From Sulfolobales archaeon (GTDB lineage Archaea > Thermoproteota > Thermoprotei_A > Sulfolobales > AG1), in the NCBI GenBank assembly GCA_038881635.1, contig JAVZPJ010000001.1, positions 62,001 to 126,000 on the forward strand: a stretch of DNA of 64,000 nucleotides. Direction: 5' to 3'. A program made the translations under genes and the position numbers. Positions 41,870 to 52,487 of the stretch are shown in pieces. The notes beneath the pieces are model-generated. The model did not search any database and had not been told where the DNA came from. It worked only from the letters and a program-made list of their open reading frames with translations. Numbering within the stretch: position 1 is the stretch's first letter; each line of letters starts with the position of its first letter.

Positions 41870-43933
41870 ATGTACGTATCTAATGTGGTTGAGATCTGGT
41901 GGGTTGATCTCATATATATAATACCTTTTCTAGGTGCGGCACTTGCAGGTTTGATCGGGCTGTTTGATAGAAGGCTTGCAGGTTTGATCGGTGTTACATC
42001 TATATTTATAAGCTCTTTACTCACAATACCTCTTCTAGTAGATATAATATCAGATCCTTCCCGGGTTATAGTATCTCCTTCTAGAACATGGTTTATAATA
42101 CCCTCTCTATCTCCTGGTATGCAACCTATTCCAGTATATCTGTCATCGTATCTTGACGGTCTTTCTATCATAATGTCTTTCATGGTTGCATGGATTTCTC
42201 TTCTCATAGCTCTCTACAGCCTGAAATATATGGAGGGAGATTATGGAGAGCATAGATACTGGCTTTTCTTCACATTCTTCGTAGGCTCTATGCTAATGCT
42301 TGTCATGACCTCAAACATAATACTCTTTATCATAGGTTGGGAGGGTACTTCTCTAGCTTCATATGCTCTCATAGGACACTGGTATCGTGATGATGATGAG
42401 AACACCTTTGTAGGAGATCGGGGTAGGAAAGCATTAGGTAGGTCTATGTTTTTCTCTCCTAGTCATTCTGGTGTGAGAGCTATCGTAATGACAGGTGCAG
42501 CTGATATAGGTCTTCTAATAGGTCTCGGCCTTATACTGGTGAGTACAGGAACAACATCTATACCAGATCTCTACTCAAGTAGTTCTCTGGCGTCTCTCTT
42601 CAATTACCTAGCCAGCTTAAAACTCCTACCTCTCTTCCTCTTCATTCTAAGCTTAGGAGCTCTTGCTAAGAGCGCTCAATTCCCGCTACATGAGTGGCTT
42701 GTCACAGCTATGACAGGTCCTGCAAGTGTTTCAGCTCTTATACATGCTGCTACCATGGTTAAGGCTGGTGTTTATTTCATGCTCAGGTTCTCACCTATAT
42801 TCCTTAATGTCTCAAGTGCAGCTGGAGATCTTGCGATTCTCCAGGTTAGAGAGTATTTCACTTTGATCATGATATTAGGTGCTTTCACAGCTTTTATGAT
42901 GGCTACGATGGCTGTTGTAGCTAGAGAGCTTAAGCTTATATGGGCTTTCTCCACGGCTTCTCAGATAGGCTATATGTTTGCTGCTACAGCGTCATCCGGT
43001 GTGATAGGAGAGCCTGGACTGGGTATTGTTGCAGGATTCTCTCATCTGTTGAGTCATGCAGTGTTTAAGGCTGCTCTATTTCTAGCTGCAGGTGCTATGA
43101 TTCATGCTGTAAATAGCAGATTTATAAATGATATGAAGGGTTTGGCGAGATATATGAGAATAACAATTTCTTCTAGCTATATAGCAGCTCTCTCTCTAGC
43201 TTCAGTACCTCCTCTAGCAGGTTTCTGGTCTAAGGATCTCGTTCTAGAGTCTGTCGGGCTTTCACCAGATTTTCTAGTATTCCTGCTACTAGTGATCACA
43301 GCTTTTATAACAGCTTTCTATTCGATCCGTGCTATAGGTTATACTTTCATGAGTTCTGAGAATGTTGAGAAGATGCATTCTCACGAGCCTCATCCTCTTA
43401 TGTATCTGCCATATCTCATATTAGCTATAGCCTCTATAGTTCTAGGCTTCTTCTGGTGGTTCTATTCATCTGTTTTCGCGCGGATTGTTTTAACTACATT
43501 GCCTCTTCCTCACAGTGATTATATTATGACGATACATTTTGATCCAGGTATTGCCATGCTTTCCATAGCTGTCAGCATTTCAGGTGTTATGGTGGCTGTT
43601 GTTCTATATCAGATCATTAAGAAAGAAGTCTATGGTTATCTAGCAGGTAGTACTGTTCTCAGAGGTCTTCACAGCTTTCTCTATGATAGATGGTATTATA
43701 ATTCGATTCTCTATATGATATTCGTGGAAGGCTTCAGCGGTCTGATAAGAGTTCTGGGATCATATGTTGAATCTATGGGTATTGACGGCTTTTATCATAG
43801 GGTTCTAGCGAGATTTGGTTCTCTCATTAGTAGAGGTCTTAGATCTATTCAGATAGGATTTGTTAATATGTATCTTATCGCGATTATTATAGGCATTTTA
43901 ATATTGATTCTTGTAGGGTGGGGTGTAGCCTGA
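41870..43933 (+). CDS. nuoL: Complex I antiporter-like subunit L
   Basis: 687 residues, the longest subunit. The helix FIIGWEGTSLASYALIGHWY (about 150-169) and AQFPLHEWLVTAMTGPASVSALIHAATMVKAGVYFMLR (in parts) mark it as NuoL. The C-terminal extension forms the long lateral helix along the membrane arm and a last anchoring helix. The spacing to nuoM is 6 nt. Confidence 0.94.
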   Translation: MYVSNVVEIWWVDLIYIIPFLGAALAGLIGLFDRRLAGLIGVTSIFISSLLTIPLLVDIISDPSRVIVSPSRTWFIIPSLSPGMQPIPVYLSSYLDGLSIIMSFMVAWISLLIALYSLKYMEGDYGEHRYWLFFTFFVGSMLMLVMTSNIILFIIGWEGTSLASYALIGHWYRDDDENTFVGDRGRKALGRSMFFSPSHSGVRAIVMTGAADIGLLIGLGLILVSTGTTSIPDLYSSSSLASLFNYLASLKLLPLFLFILSLGALAKSAQFPLHEWLVTAMTGPASVSALIHAATMVKAGVYFMLRFSPIFLNVSSAAGDLAILQVREYFTLIMILGAFTAFMMATMAVVARELKLIWAFSTASQIGYMFAATASSGVIGEPGLGIVAGFSHLLSHAVFKAALFLAAGAMIHAVNSRFINDMKGLARYMRITISSSYIAALSLASVPPLAGFWSKDLVLESVGLSPDFLVFLLLVITAFITAFYSIRAIGYTFMSSENVEKMHSHEPHPLMYLPYLILAIASIVLGFFWWFYSSVFARIVLTTLPLPHSDYIMTIHFDPGIAMLSIAVSISGVMVAVVLYQIIKKEVYGYLAGSTVLRGLHSFLYDRWYYNSILYMIFVEGFSGLIRVLGSYVESMGIDGFYHRVLARFGSLISRGLRSIQIGFVNMYLIAIIIGILILILVGWGVA

Positions 43934-43934
43934 G

Positions 43935-45395
43935 ATGGATTACATGCCTGTTCTATATATAACAATTCTAACATCTGTGGCTGTCAGTGTTTCTATAGCT
44001 ACATTCATCTCGAGGTTCTTGGGATTCTCTAGAGATCTTGTAAGAAGAATCTTTCAGATCTCTCTGGTTATAATGCTTATTCTTACGCTCTATCAAATGT
44101 ATGCACTCTATCAAAGCGAGTATACTGTAGCTTTATTATCAGGATTCAGACTCTTATCTCCTGATAATGTTTCTCTTATAGCTGTTCTAGGAATACTCTT
44201 AGGAGGATTCATAGCTTTATCTTCTTATCCGTATGAGCGGGGTGCTTACGAGATTGTATTGGCTGTATCTCTCTTAGGGATCTTGGGATCTGTGTTGGTA
44301 TCTATGGCTGTTGATTTTATAACTTTAATAGTTCTGTGGACTTTAATTTCTCTAGCTTCCTACTCTGTGATAGCTCTTGCTAGAGACCCTGAATCTCTAG
44401 ATGCTTCATCTAGGTATATAATAGTAGGTGTTCTAGCATCTCAATTCCTCTTGTTAGGAGTAGGTCTTCTTATAATATATCTAAGATCTCTTCCAGGATC
44501 TTTTTACATTTCTTCAGATGTTTCTAGGGTTCTTCCTCTAATCTCTCTAGCCTTTATATTAGGTGCTTTAGGTTTTAAACTCGGTTCAGCACCATTCCAC
44601 TTCTGGATTCCTGATGTTTATGGAAGAGCTTCTCCATATGCTATAGCTATGATCGCTGGATCTATTAAGCTTGGTCTTGTTGTTTTTCTCGCAAGACTTG
44701 TGTTGGGATTCAGAGGTTATGATCCGTTGTTCTACATGATTGCTCTGCTCAGTATCCTAAGCATGATCATAGGTAGTATTACTCCGCTAACCCAAGGCAA
44801 TATCCAGAGGATTCTTGCTTTCAGTTCTGTAAATCATATTGGATTTATATTGATTGGTGTGAGCGTTCTCAGTCTCTCGATTCCTCCATCTGGTTATTAC
44901 ATATATAGCCTAGCTATGGCTGGTATCTCTCTTCATATTCTTAGTTATGCTATGAGCAAGTCAAGTCTCTTTAGCTTGATTGGTTTTATAAGAAGTTCTA
45001 CAGGGTCTCCCGAGCTCTCGGTTATCTCCAAGAATCTTCAGAGTTCTCCTGAGTTGAGATTCTCAGCTGTGCTTCATCTCGCTAATCTGATAGGAGTACC
45101 ACCTCTTCCAGGTTTCTGGAGTAAGTTATTTATATTTCTATCAGCTGCGTATAGCGACCCTAGGCTTTATATAGCAGGTGTTCCATGGCTCGTAGTTATG
45201 GGTGTTATAGCTAGTGTGTTTTCTGTATTCTACTATCTCAATATCATAAGAGCTTTATACCTAGAGAGATCTTCGGAAAGCAATGGAGGAAGCTCTCTCT
45301 CTAGAGATGTGTTCTACCCATACATAGCTTCTATACTGCTAATAATAATAGGTAGCGTAATACCTGTTATTCTAGTTTTCATGGGCTTTCTATAG
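43935..45395 (+). CDS. nuoN: Complex I antiporter-like subunit N
   Basis: 486 residues, 13-14 membrane helices. GFKLGSAPFHFWIPDVYGRASPYAIAMIAG (about 214-243, in parts) is the NuoN form of the pump motif with its lysine, and NIQRILAFSSVNHIGFILIG follows. It is the last gene of the operon. Its stop is only about 10 nt before the promoter of the rRNA operon. Confidence 0.93.
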   Translation: MDYMPVLYITILTSVAVSVSIATFISRFLGFSRDLVRRIFQISLVIMLILTLYQMYALYQSEYTVALLSGFRLLSPDNVSLIAVLGILLGGFIALSSYPYERGAYEIVLAVSLLGILGSVLVSMAVDFITLIVLWTLISLASYSVIALARDPESLDASSRYIIVGVLASQFLLLGVGLLIIYLRSLPGSFYISSDVSRVLPLISLAFILGALGFKLGSAPFHFWIPDVYGRASPYAIAMIAGSIKLGLVVFLARLVLGFRGYDPLFYMIALLSILSMIIGSITPLTQGNIQRILAFSSVNHIGFILIGVSVLSLSIPPSGYYIYSLAMAGISLHILSYAMSKSSLFSLIGFIRSSTGSPELSVISKNLQSSPELRFSAVLHLANLIGVPPLPGFWSKLFIFLSAAYSDPRLYIAGVPWLVVMGVIASVFSVFYYLNIIRALYLERSSESNGGSSLSRDVFYPYIASILLIIIGSVIPVILVFMGFL

Positions 45396-45401
45396 GATTC
45401 A

Positions 45402-45420
45402 GCGGAAAATATTATAAGCT
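45402..45420 (+). promoter_or_regulatory. rRNA operon promoter
   Basis: CGGAAAATATTATAAGC reads as a BRE followed by a TATA box. Transcription should start about 25 nt downstream, near 45440, giving a leader of roughly 235 nt before the mature 16S rRNA. Confidence 0.6.
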
Positions 45421-45466
45421 CTGTAACACTATAGATATATCGGCATCAGTCAAACCATAACAACAT

Positions 45467-45542
45467 CCCGCGGCTCCCGGCGGCGGCTCACCCCAACAGA
45501 GGGTGAAACCCTCAGGATGAGGAGGTGGCCTCCAGCCGCGGG
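45467..45542 (+). ncRNA. Structured GC-rich element in the rRNA leader
   Basis: 76 nt closed by a perfect 9-bp helix: CCCGCGGCT at 45467-45475 with AGCCGCGGG at 45534-45542. Inside are a CACCC/GGGTG hairpin and a CCTC/GAGG hairpin with GGATGAGG-type sequence. Both ends fall in AT-rich DNA. It is tRNA-sized but lacks a T arm and anticodon arm. It may be a leader domain that helps rRNA folding and processing, or a small RNA cut from the precursor. Confidence 0.45.
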
Positions 45543-45566
45543 AATAATGAGATAACAATCATACAT

Positions 45567-45615
45567 GGGGGTCTGGGAACCTCAGAGCTATCTAGCTCTG
45601 AGAAACCCCAGACCC
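45567..45615 (+). other. Perfect two-part hairpin in the rRNA leader
   Basis: GGGTCTGGG pairs with CCCAGACCC and CTCAGAGCT with AGCTCTGAG, with a small internal loop between and an ATCT tetraloop. It stands between the leader element and the 16S processing stem. The internal loop lacks the 3-4-3 geometry of a BHB site. Confidence 0.6.
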
Positions 45616-45618
45616 GAC

Positions 45619-45654
45619 GCAGGCACCTCAGCAGGTACAAACTCCACCCAACCT
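45619..45654 (+). other. 16S processing stem, 5' strand, with BHB site
   Basis: Bases 45619-45634 pair with 47211-47226 (16 bp) and 45642-45654 pair with 47191-47203 (13 bp). Between them GTAC (45635-45638) pairs with GTAC (47204-47207). The 3-nt bulges AAA (45639-45641) and TCT (47208-47210) lie on opposite strands. This is an exact bulge-helix-bulge, the substrate of the archaeal splicing endonuclease. Confidence 0.9.
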
Positions 45655-45675
45655 CACGGCCTGCCTGCGGCCGTG

Positions 45676-47180
<1,505 letters not shown>

Positions 47181-47190
47181 TTACTCAAAA

Positions 47191-47226
47191 AGGTTGGGTG
47201 GAGGTACTCTCTGCTGAGGTGCCTGC
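47191..47226 (+). other. 16S processing stem, 3' strand
   Basis: It pairs with 45619-45654 as described for the 5' strand. The bulge TCT at 47208-47210 is the expected cleavage site. Confidence 0.9.
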
Positions 47227-47288
47227 CTAATGAGATCTGGGATCTATTCCCAGATCGAGGTGTGAGGAGTGTCAAACGCTCCTCCTAT
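47227..47288 (+). other. Spacer between 16S and 23S processing stems
   Basis: Short AT-richer spacer with a hairpin (GATCTGGGA at about 47231 with TCCCAGATC). No tRNA gene is present. Confidence 0.6.
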
Positions 47289-47322
47289 GAGCACCACACA
47301 CCCAGACACAAACCAGACCAGC
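47289..47322 (+). other. 23S processing stem, 5' strand, with BHB site
   Basis: 47289-47304 pairs with 50625-50640 (16 bp) and 47313-47322 pairs with 50607-50616 (10 bp). Between them ACAC (47306-47309) pairs with GTGT (50617-50620). Bulges of 3 nt (47310-47312 and 50621-50623) lie on opposite strands. It is an exact BHB motif for excision of pre-23S rRNA. Confidence 0.88.
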
Positions 47323-47733
47323 CTCGCCCAGGAAGCTCACGGCATTAAGCCGCGCGGTGGATGGCTCGGCTCGGGCGCCGAAGAAGGGCGCGGCAAGCGG
47401 CGATATGCCCGGGGGAGGCGCAGGCAGCCGTCGAACCCGGGATACCCGAATGGGAACTCCTGCCACGGGGATAACCCGTGGCGACCGAGACCTGGTTAAA
47501 CCAGGTCTCGGTCGGGAACCCCCCGAACGGAAACATCTTAGTAGGGGGAGGAGAAGAAACCAAACGGGATCCCCTGAGTAGGGGCGACCGAAAGGGGGAT
47601 AGCTCAAACCAAACCCGCCGGCGATAAGTCGGTGGGGATGTGGTGTTACGGGTCCTCAGCTGGGCTTCGAGCCCAGGAAGCCGACCCATGGTAGCCGAAG
47701 TGGCCTGGAAAGGCCCGCCGTAGAGGGTGATAG

Positions 47734-47782
47734 ACCAGGGTTTCAGGCGATTTCTAAAATATTGCCTGAACCCTGGGTCGAA
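47734..47782 (+). other. 23S mini-intron 1 (49 nt), domain I
   Basis: It interrupts the conserved GGTGATAG^CCCCGTAGGCG. The intron folds as CCAGGGT/ACCCTGG, a 3x2 internal loop (TTC/GA), AGGC/GCCT and an AT-rich loop. Outside the inner helix, TGAT (47728-47731) pairs with GTCG (47777-47780, two wobble pairs). The 3-nt bulges AGA (47732-47734) and AAC (47781-47783) make a BHB. Cutting after the second base of each bulge joins the exons to the canonical sequence. Confidence 0.75.
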
Positions 47783-47906
47783 CCCCGTAGGCGAAACCAT
47801 GGGGGCTTCCGCTGAGGACCAGAGTACCACGGCTTGGTTTTGCCGTGGGAAGTTGGGGGTCTCCGACCTCCAAAGCTAAATACGTCCCGAGACCGATAGC
47901 GCACTA

Positions 47907-47937
<31 letters not shown>

Positions 47938-48618
47938 GTGAGGGGGTGTGAAAAGAGCCTGAAACCGCGCGGCGACTCATGGCGTGGCCCTTAAGGAATG
48001 AAGGTGTCAAAGGAAACCCTCGTGAGAGGGGAGTACGAGACACCTGACCGGGGTCACGCCTTCCGTCTTGAAACACGGGCCGGGGAGTTCACGGCAGTGG
48101 CGAGGCTAAGGGGGTTATCCCCGAAGCCGTAGGGAAACCGACATGCCCGCAGCAGGGTTTAAATCCCTGCGAGGGGCGGGGTCTGCAAGGGCCTGGAGTC
48201 ACTGCCGTGAGACCAGAAACCGGGCGATCTAGGCGGGGGCAGGGTGAAGCCGGGGGAAACCCCGGTGGAGGCCCGAAGGGGTTCTGACGTGCAATTCGTT
48301 CCCATGACCCCCGTCTAGGGGCAAAAGACCAATCTAGCCCGGTGATAGCTGGTTCCCGCCGAAGTGCGTCTCAGCGCAGCCCCGCCGGAGGCGGGCTACG
48401 GGGTAGAGCTACGGATTGGAGAGGTATGGAGGGGAACCTCCAGCCTCTCCAGTCCAACTCCGAACCCGTGGCCGTCTTAGATGGCGGGAGTGGGGTCCTC
48501 GGGGTAAGCCTGAGGGCCGAGAGGGGAACAACCCAGACCGGGGTTAAGGCCCCTAAGTGCCGGCTAAGTGCCAACTAAAGGGCGTCCCGAGCCTTAGACA
48601 GCGGGGAGGTGGGCCTAA

Positions 48619-48665
<47 letters not shown>

Positions 48666-49497
48666 CGGGGCCCCGAAAATAGGTCGGGGCTAAGCCGGCC
48701 GCCGAGACCCCGGGGCACGGTCTCTATGAGACCGTGATCCGGTAGGCGGGCGCTCTGGTGGGGCAGAAGCCAGGCCGTGAGGTCTGGTGGACCCGCCAGA
48801 GTTGTGGATCCCGGCGGTAGTAACAGCAAAGAGGGGTGAGAATCCCCTCCGCCGGAAGGACAAGGGTTCCTCGGCAATGGTCGTCAGCCGAGGGTTAGCC
48901 GGTCCTAAGGCAGGCCGTAACACGGTCCTGCCGAAAGGGAAACGGGTTAATATTCCCGTGCCGCGGGGGTAGGTGCGGCAACGCAAGCCCCATCCCCGAC
49001 GCCTCGGGGTAGGCTGACCGAGGCAGTCGCCTCGGCTAACCACATAAGCCCGTGGAGTGCCGTAATGGCGAGAAGCGGGTGAAAGTGGGAATGGGCTCCC
49101 GTATGGGGGCTTCAGCCGAGCCCTGGGGCCCTTGAAAAGGGGATGGGGATCGATCCCCCGCGCCCGTACCGAGAACCGACACAGGTGCTCCTGGGTGAGG
49201 AGCCCAAGGCGTGTGGGGGCTAACCCGGGCTAGGGAACTCGGCAAATTGGCCCCGTAACTTCGGGAGAAGGGGTGCCTGCGGTTTTCAGGTATAACCTGG
49301 GAACCGCAGGTCGCAGTGACCAGGGGGTCCTGACTGTTTAATAAAAACATAGCTCCCCGCAAGCCCGAAAGGGTTTGTACGGGGGGTGAATCCTGGCCAC
49401 TGGCGGTTCGTGAAACCGGGGTTCAACCCGGCGAAGCGCCGCTGAAGGCCGGGGGTAACTCTGACCCTCTTAAGGTAGCCAAATGCCTTGCCGGGTA

Positions 49498-49547
49498 AGG
49501 CGGATATCCTGGCTTCTATGATAGAAAATCAGGAGTCCGCCCTCGAG
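49498..49547 (+). other. 23S mini-intron 2 (50 nt), domain IV
   Basis: It interrupts GCCGGGTA^AGTTCCGGCGCGCATGAATGG (read in parts), the stretch near E. coli position 1952, a region where long archaeal 23S introns are known. Inner helix GGCGGA/TCCGCC, a 3x2 loop (TAT/AG), CCTG/CAGG and an AT-rich TTCTA/TAGAA hairpin. BHB: CGGG (49492-49495) with CTCG (49542-49545), bulges TAA (49496-49498) and AGA (49546-49548). Cutting after the second bulge base restores the canonical rRNA exactly. It is too short for a homing endonuclease. Confidence 0.85.
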
Positions 49548-49904
49548 AGTTCCGGCGCGCATGAATGGATCAACGAGGGCCCCACTGTCCCAGCCCGGGA
49601 CCCCGTGAAGCCCACGGAGCCAGTGCACAGGCTGGCATCCCCCCGTAGGGAGAGAAGTCCTTGTGGAGCTTTACCGCAGCCTGGCATTGGCCTCTGGGCC
49701 TCGATACGTAGCGTAGGCAGGAGACTGTGAGGCAACTCTTTCGGGGGTTGCTGAGTCGCCAATGAAACACTGCCTATCGGGGCCTGGGGGCCTAACCCCG
49801 GGAAACCGGGGGACAGTGTCAGGTGGGCGGTTCGGCTGGGGCGGCACGCCCGCGAAAAGATAACACGGGCGCCCAAAGGTCGGCTCAGGCGGGTCAGAAC
49901 TCCG

Positions 49905-49936
<32 letters not shown>

Positions 49937-50143
49937 CAGGCCCTTGACAATAAGGGGCCTGGCCGGGAAACCGCGGCCTAGCGAACGCTCATGCCCCCCT
50001 CGGAGGGGGCTGGGCATGACAGAAAAGTTACCCCAAGGATAACAGGGTCGTCGCGGGCGAGAGTCCCCATCGACCCCGCGGATTGCTACATCGATGTCGG
50101 CTCTTCCCATCCTGGGGGTGCAGCAGCCCCCAAGGGTGGGGCT

Positions 50144-50195
50144 AGGCGGGTATGGGAATTATTGTATGCATACAAACTCCCAGCCCGCCCCCTAA
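50144..50195 (+). other. 23S mini-intron 3 (52 nt), inside the A-loop
   Basis: It splits helix 92 between U2552 and G2553 (E. coli numbers from memory). Inner helix GGCGGG/CCCGCC, a 3x2 loop (TAT/AG), GGGA/TCCC and a palindromic TTGTATGCATACAA tip. BHB: GGGG (50138-50141) with CCCT (50190-50193), bulges CTA (50142-50144) and AAG (50194-50196). Joining at the second bulge base gives GGGGCTGCCCGCCC, against the usual GGGGCTGTTCGCCC. The A-loop G is thus restored, with CC in place of UU. Confidence 0.75.
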
Positions 50196-50198
50196 GCC

Positions 50199-50251
<53 letters not shown>

Positions 50252-50585
50252 ACTCTACCCACGGGGGGTGCGGGCCGCCTGAGGGGAAGGCAACCCTAGT
50301 ACGAAAGGAACGGGTTGCCGCGGCCTCTAGTCTACCGGTCATCCGGCAGGGTGTATGCCGGGCAGCCACGCCGTAGGGGGTAACCGCTGAAAGCATCTAA
50401 GCGGGAACCCCTCCCCGAAAAGAGGCGGCCGTCTCACCCAGGTTCATCCTGGGTGGGCGAGGGCTCCCGTAGAAGACGGGGTTGATGGGGTGGGGGTGTA
50501 TGTCCCGAGGGATTTCCCGAGGGACGAGCCTGCCACTCCCAATAGCCCGAGGCTGTGGGCTCCTCCTGGGAGTGACTGCCCGTAG

Positions 50586-50813
50586 CTATTGCTGCGGGCT
50601 CTGGGGGCTGGTCTGGGTGTTATCTGGGTGTGTGGTGCTCTCTACTTCTTCGATTCTTCCTATTATATCATGGAATGTATTCTTACCACATACTCTGCAG
50701 TAATGATATAATGTTCTGTAGTCATCTATTTTATAGCTTACTCTAAGAATCCATTCTGTCCCACAATTTCTGCATCTAAGCTTCCAGCCTCTTTCCAACC
50801 AGATCATCTCCAC
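50586..50813 (-). CDS. Small zinc-ribbon protein antisense to the 23S trailer
   Basis: Up to 75 residues. The part with good coding character (about 1-60) has CRNCGTEWILRVSY and, 20 residues on, YCRVCGKNTFHDIIG. This is a CxxC...CxxC zinc ribbon. The N-terminus is WLERGWKLR. The last 15 residues (Thr, Pro, Gln, Ser) are read from the antisense of the 23S processing stem and are low complexity. The start is GTG at 50813 or ATG at 50807, neither with ideal ribosome-binding signals. The zinc pattern argues for a real gene; the function is unknown. Confidence 0.6.
   Translation of the reverse strand: MEMIWLERGWKLRCRNCGTEWILRVSYKIDDYRTLYHYCRVCGKNTFHDIIGRIEEVESTTHPDNTQTSPQSPQQ
50607..50640 (+). 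other. 23S processing stem, 3' strand
   Basis: Pairs with 47289-47322, with the bulge TAT at 50621-50623. A further hairpin (GCCCGTAGC/GCTGCGGGC, 50578-50599) lies between it and the mature 3' end. Confidence 0.88.
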
Positions 50814-50934
50814 AGATTCTTTGGCTTCTCGAAAACATATTTGCTTACAAAGCAGATATTATACATAGGCCCCGATGACCACGACGGGCGGTCTGAGAAT
50901 GTGAAGAGCCATTGTAGCTATGAGGGGCCTGAAA

Positions 50935-51696
50935 TCATAGAGATCTTCCTGTTGGAGAGATGATCTCGATATCAGGATCTGATTCTTCTAAATTCTTCCT
51001 AATAATCCCAGCAGTAACAGAACCTACAGCCGGTATAGACACATTAAAGATATTTGAAGCACCTATCCTAGCTCTTAAAACTCTAGAACCATGAGAATGA
51101 GCGTGGAGAACTAGATCAGGTCTTGTCTCCATTATAACTCTCTCAAAACCTCTATGCCCGAGAAACTTATATATAGACTCCGGCTCTCCTCTGAGAGTGA
51201 GATAGGTTGGGGCATAATGAAGAAGAAGAATCAGATAATAACAAGAAGCTCTAAGACTGCTTAATATGCTTCTCGCATTCTCAATCCTCCACTCATATAC
51301 ATCCCTAAGATGAGGAGCACTCCTGCTCTGCCAAGGAGTAAGCTTCTCAAGAGAACCTCTAGAGCCGAACACACAAAGCCTCACACCATTGATATCATGA
51401 TACCATGAAGAATCATCAAGCCATATAATATCGCTATATCTCTTTCTAAATTCATCATGCATCTCAGTATACTCCTCATTACCAAAAACAGATACTATAG
51501 GAGTGCTTCCATACTTACTCCTAAGAAATCTTCTAACAAGATCAAAACCTCTCACATCCCCGCGATCAACTATGTCACCGGCGAGCAGAATAATATCAGG
51601 TCTAAAACCTACTAGAGAATTCACAGAAGAAATAAAAACAGGAAAATATCGAGGAACATGAACATCCCCAAAAGCAAGAAATCTAAGAACATGCAC
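50935..51696 (-). CDS. Metallophosphoesterase
   Basis: 253 residues of the calcineurin-like phosphoesterase superfamily. Motifs in order: FLAFGDVHVPRYF (D, xH), LLAGDIVDRGD (GDxxD), VSVFGNEEYTE (GNHE-type, but with Glu for the His), LHYAPTY and HAHSHG. Acts on a phosphodiester or phosphomonoester with a two-metal centre. The GNHE to GNEE change removes a usual metal/catalytic His, so specificity or activity may differ. It is monocistronic. Confidence 0.85.
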   Translation of the reverse strand: MHVLRFLAFGDVHVPRYFPVFISSVNSLVGFRPDIILLAGDIVDRGDVRGFDLVRRFLRSKYGSTPIVSVFGNEEYTEMHDEFRKRYSDIIWLDDSSWYHDINGVRLCVFGSRGSLEKLTPWQSRSAPHLRDVYEWRIENARSILSSLRASCYYLILLLHYAPTYLTLRGEPESIYKFLGHRGFERVIMETRPDLVLHAHSHGSRVLRARIGASNIFNVSIPAVGSVTAGIIRKNLEESDPDIEIISPTGRSL

Positions 51697-51777
51697 AAGA
51701 CCACACCAGAATACATATGCTCAGGAAACTAAAAACATAAAAACTCCTTATAAGAGAGCAAAGAATAAATCATAAGG

Positions 51778-52020
51778 GTGTTTAAAACGCCTTTAATGAT
51801 GCTAGGAGTAAACACAAGAGGACATAAAGGATGGACAACACTTAGATGTAGCATATGCAATAAAAAACTAACCGTAGGAGAAGAAGTCATATATATATGC
51901 CCTAAATGCAGCTCCCAGACCCAGAACCAAAGTAAAAAAATAGCTTTCTGCAGAGCATGCGCAAGAACAACACATTATAGATGCCCATACTGCTCAACAG
52001 AACTACAGATCTATCCCTAA
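51778..52020 (+). CDS. Small double zinc-ribbon protein
   Basis: 80 residues. Cysteine pairs: CSIC (about 24-27), CPKC (about 41-44), CRAC (about 58-61) and CPYC (about 69-72). Together with nearby His they should bind two zinc ions. A TATA box (TCCTTATAAG, near 51746) lies about 25-30 nt before the GTG at 51778, which suggests a leaderless message. Internal ATGs at 51796 and 51799 are alternatives. The function is unknown. It overlaps the convergent DUF35 gene by 4 bp. Confidence 0.65.
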   Translation: MFKTPLMMLGVNTRGHKGWTTLRCSICNKKLTVGEEVIYICPKCSSQTQNQSKKIAFCRACARTTHYRCPYCSTELQIYP

Positions 52021-52487
52021 CCAGTTTTTTCGAAGTACATTATATCAGTAATAGAACCCCTCCTCTCATCTCTAAACACAGGTCTAACCCTCATACCACT
52101 CTTAATATCCTTAGGATCTGCTTTAACCTCATGGATCAAACCTCCGAACACTCCTGGAAATCTTATTAAAGCAATAACCCTAGGCTTCTCAAGTCTTCTA
52201 CCACTATCATCAACATAAATTATAGTATAGCTGCTAACATAGCCCTCCTCAACTATCTCAACAAGCTCCGAAACCTCCGAGAAACACTGAGGGCAATAGA
52301 TTTTAGGAGGCATGAATTTAAGACCGCATCTGCTACACCTAGCAGCCTTCAAGACACCCTGCCTAAGAGCTTCAAGCCATTTAACTCCTAAAGGCCCTGC
52401 CGTATAATGATACTCATTGATCTCCATATCAACAGTCTTATGATAGTGAATATGAGAACGAGATCCTAGACTCATAGAATCTTTCAA
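52017..52487 (-). CDS. DUF35 OB-fold/zinc-ribbon protein, copy 1
   Basis: 156 residues. The zinc ribbon CSRCGLKFMPPKIYCPQCF (about 51-69) and the following OB fold with GYVSSYTIIYVDDSGRRLEKPRVIALIRF are typical. DUF35 proteins bind acyl-CoA next to a thiolase-fold partner, as in the archaeal acetoacetyl-CoA thiolase/HMG-CoA synthase complex and the steroid aldolase Ltp2-ChsH2. Here it is the last gene of a four-gene set with two thiolase-like genes and overlaps the previous DUF35 gene by 4 bp. The first about 20 residues may not be translated. Confidence 0.88.
   Translation of the reverse strand: MKDSMSLGSRSHIHYHKTVDMEINEYHYTAGPLGVKWLEALRQGVLKAARCSRCGLKFMPPKIYCPQCFSEVSELVEIVEEGYVSSYTIIYVDDSGRRLEKPRVIALIRFPGVFGGLIHEVKADPKDIKSGMRVRPVFRDERRGSITDIMYFEKTG

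Noticed and set aside
45467-45542. tRNA or SRP RNA in the rRNA leader
   Set aside because: 76 nt with a terminal helix but no T-loop sequence; the conserved SRP helix 8 motif is absent.
47484-47515. Another 23S insertion (long perfect hairpin after CGTGGCGA)
   Set aside because: A variable hairpin is present at this place in ordinary 23S rRNAs, and there is no BHB around it.
48414-48457. A fourth mini-intron in 23S (hairpin with TAT and AG internal loop)
   Set aside because: The internal loop looks like those of the mini-introns, but this hairpin replaces a normal 23S helix of similar length, and removing it does not restore a conserved sequence.
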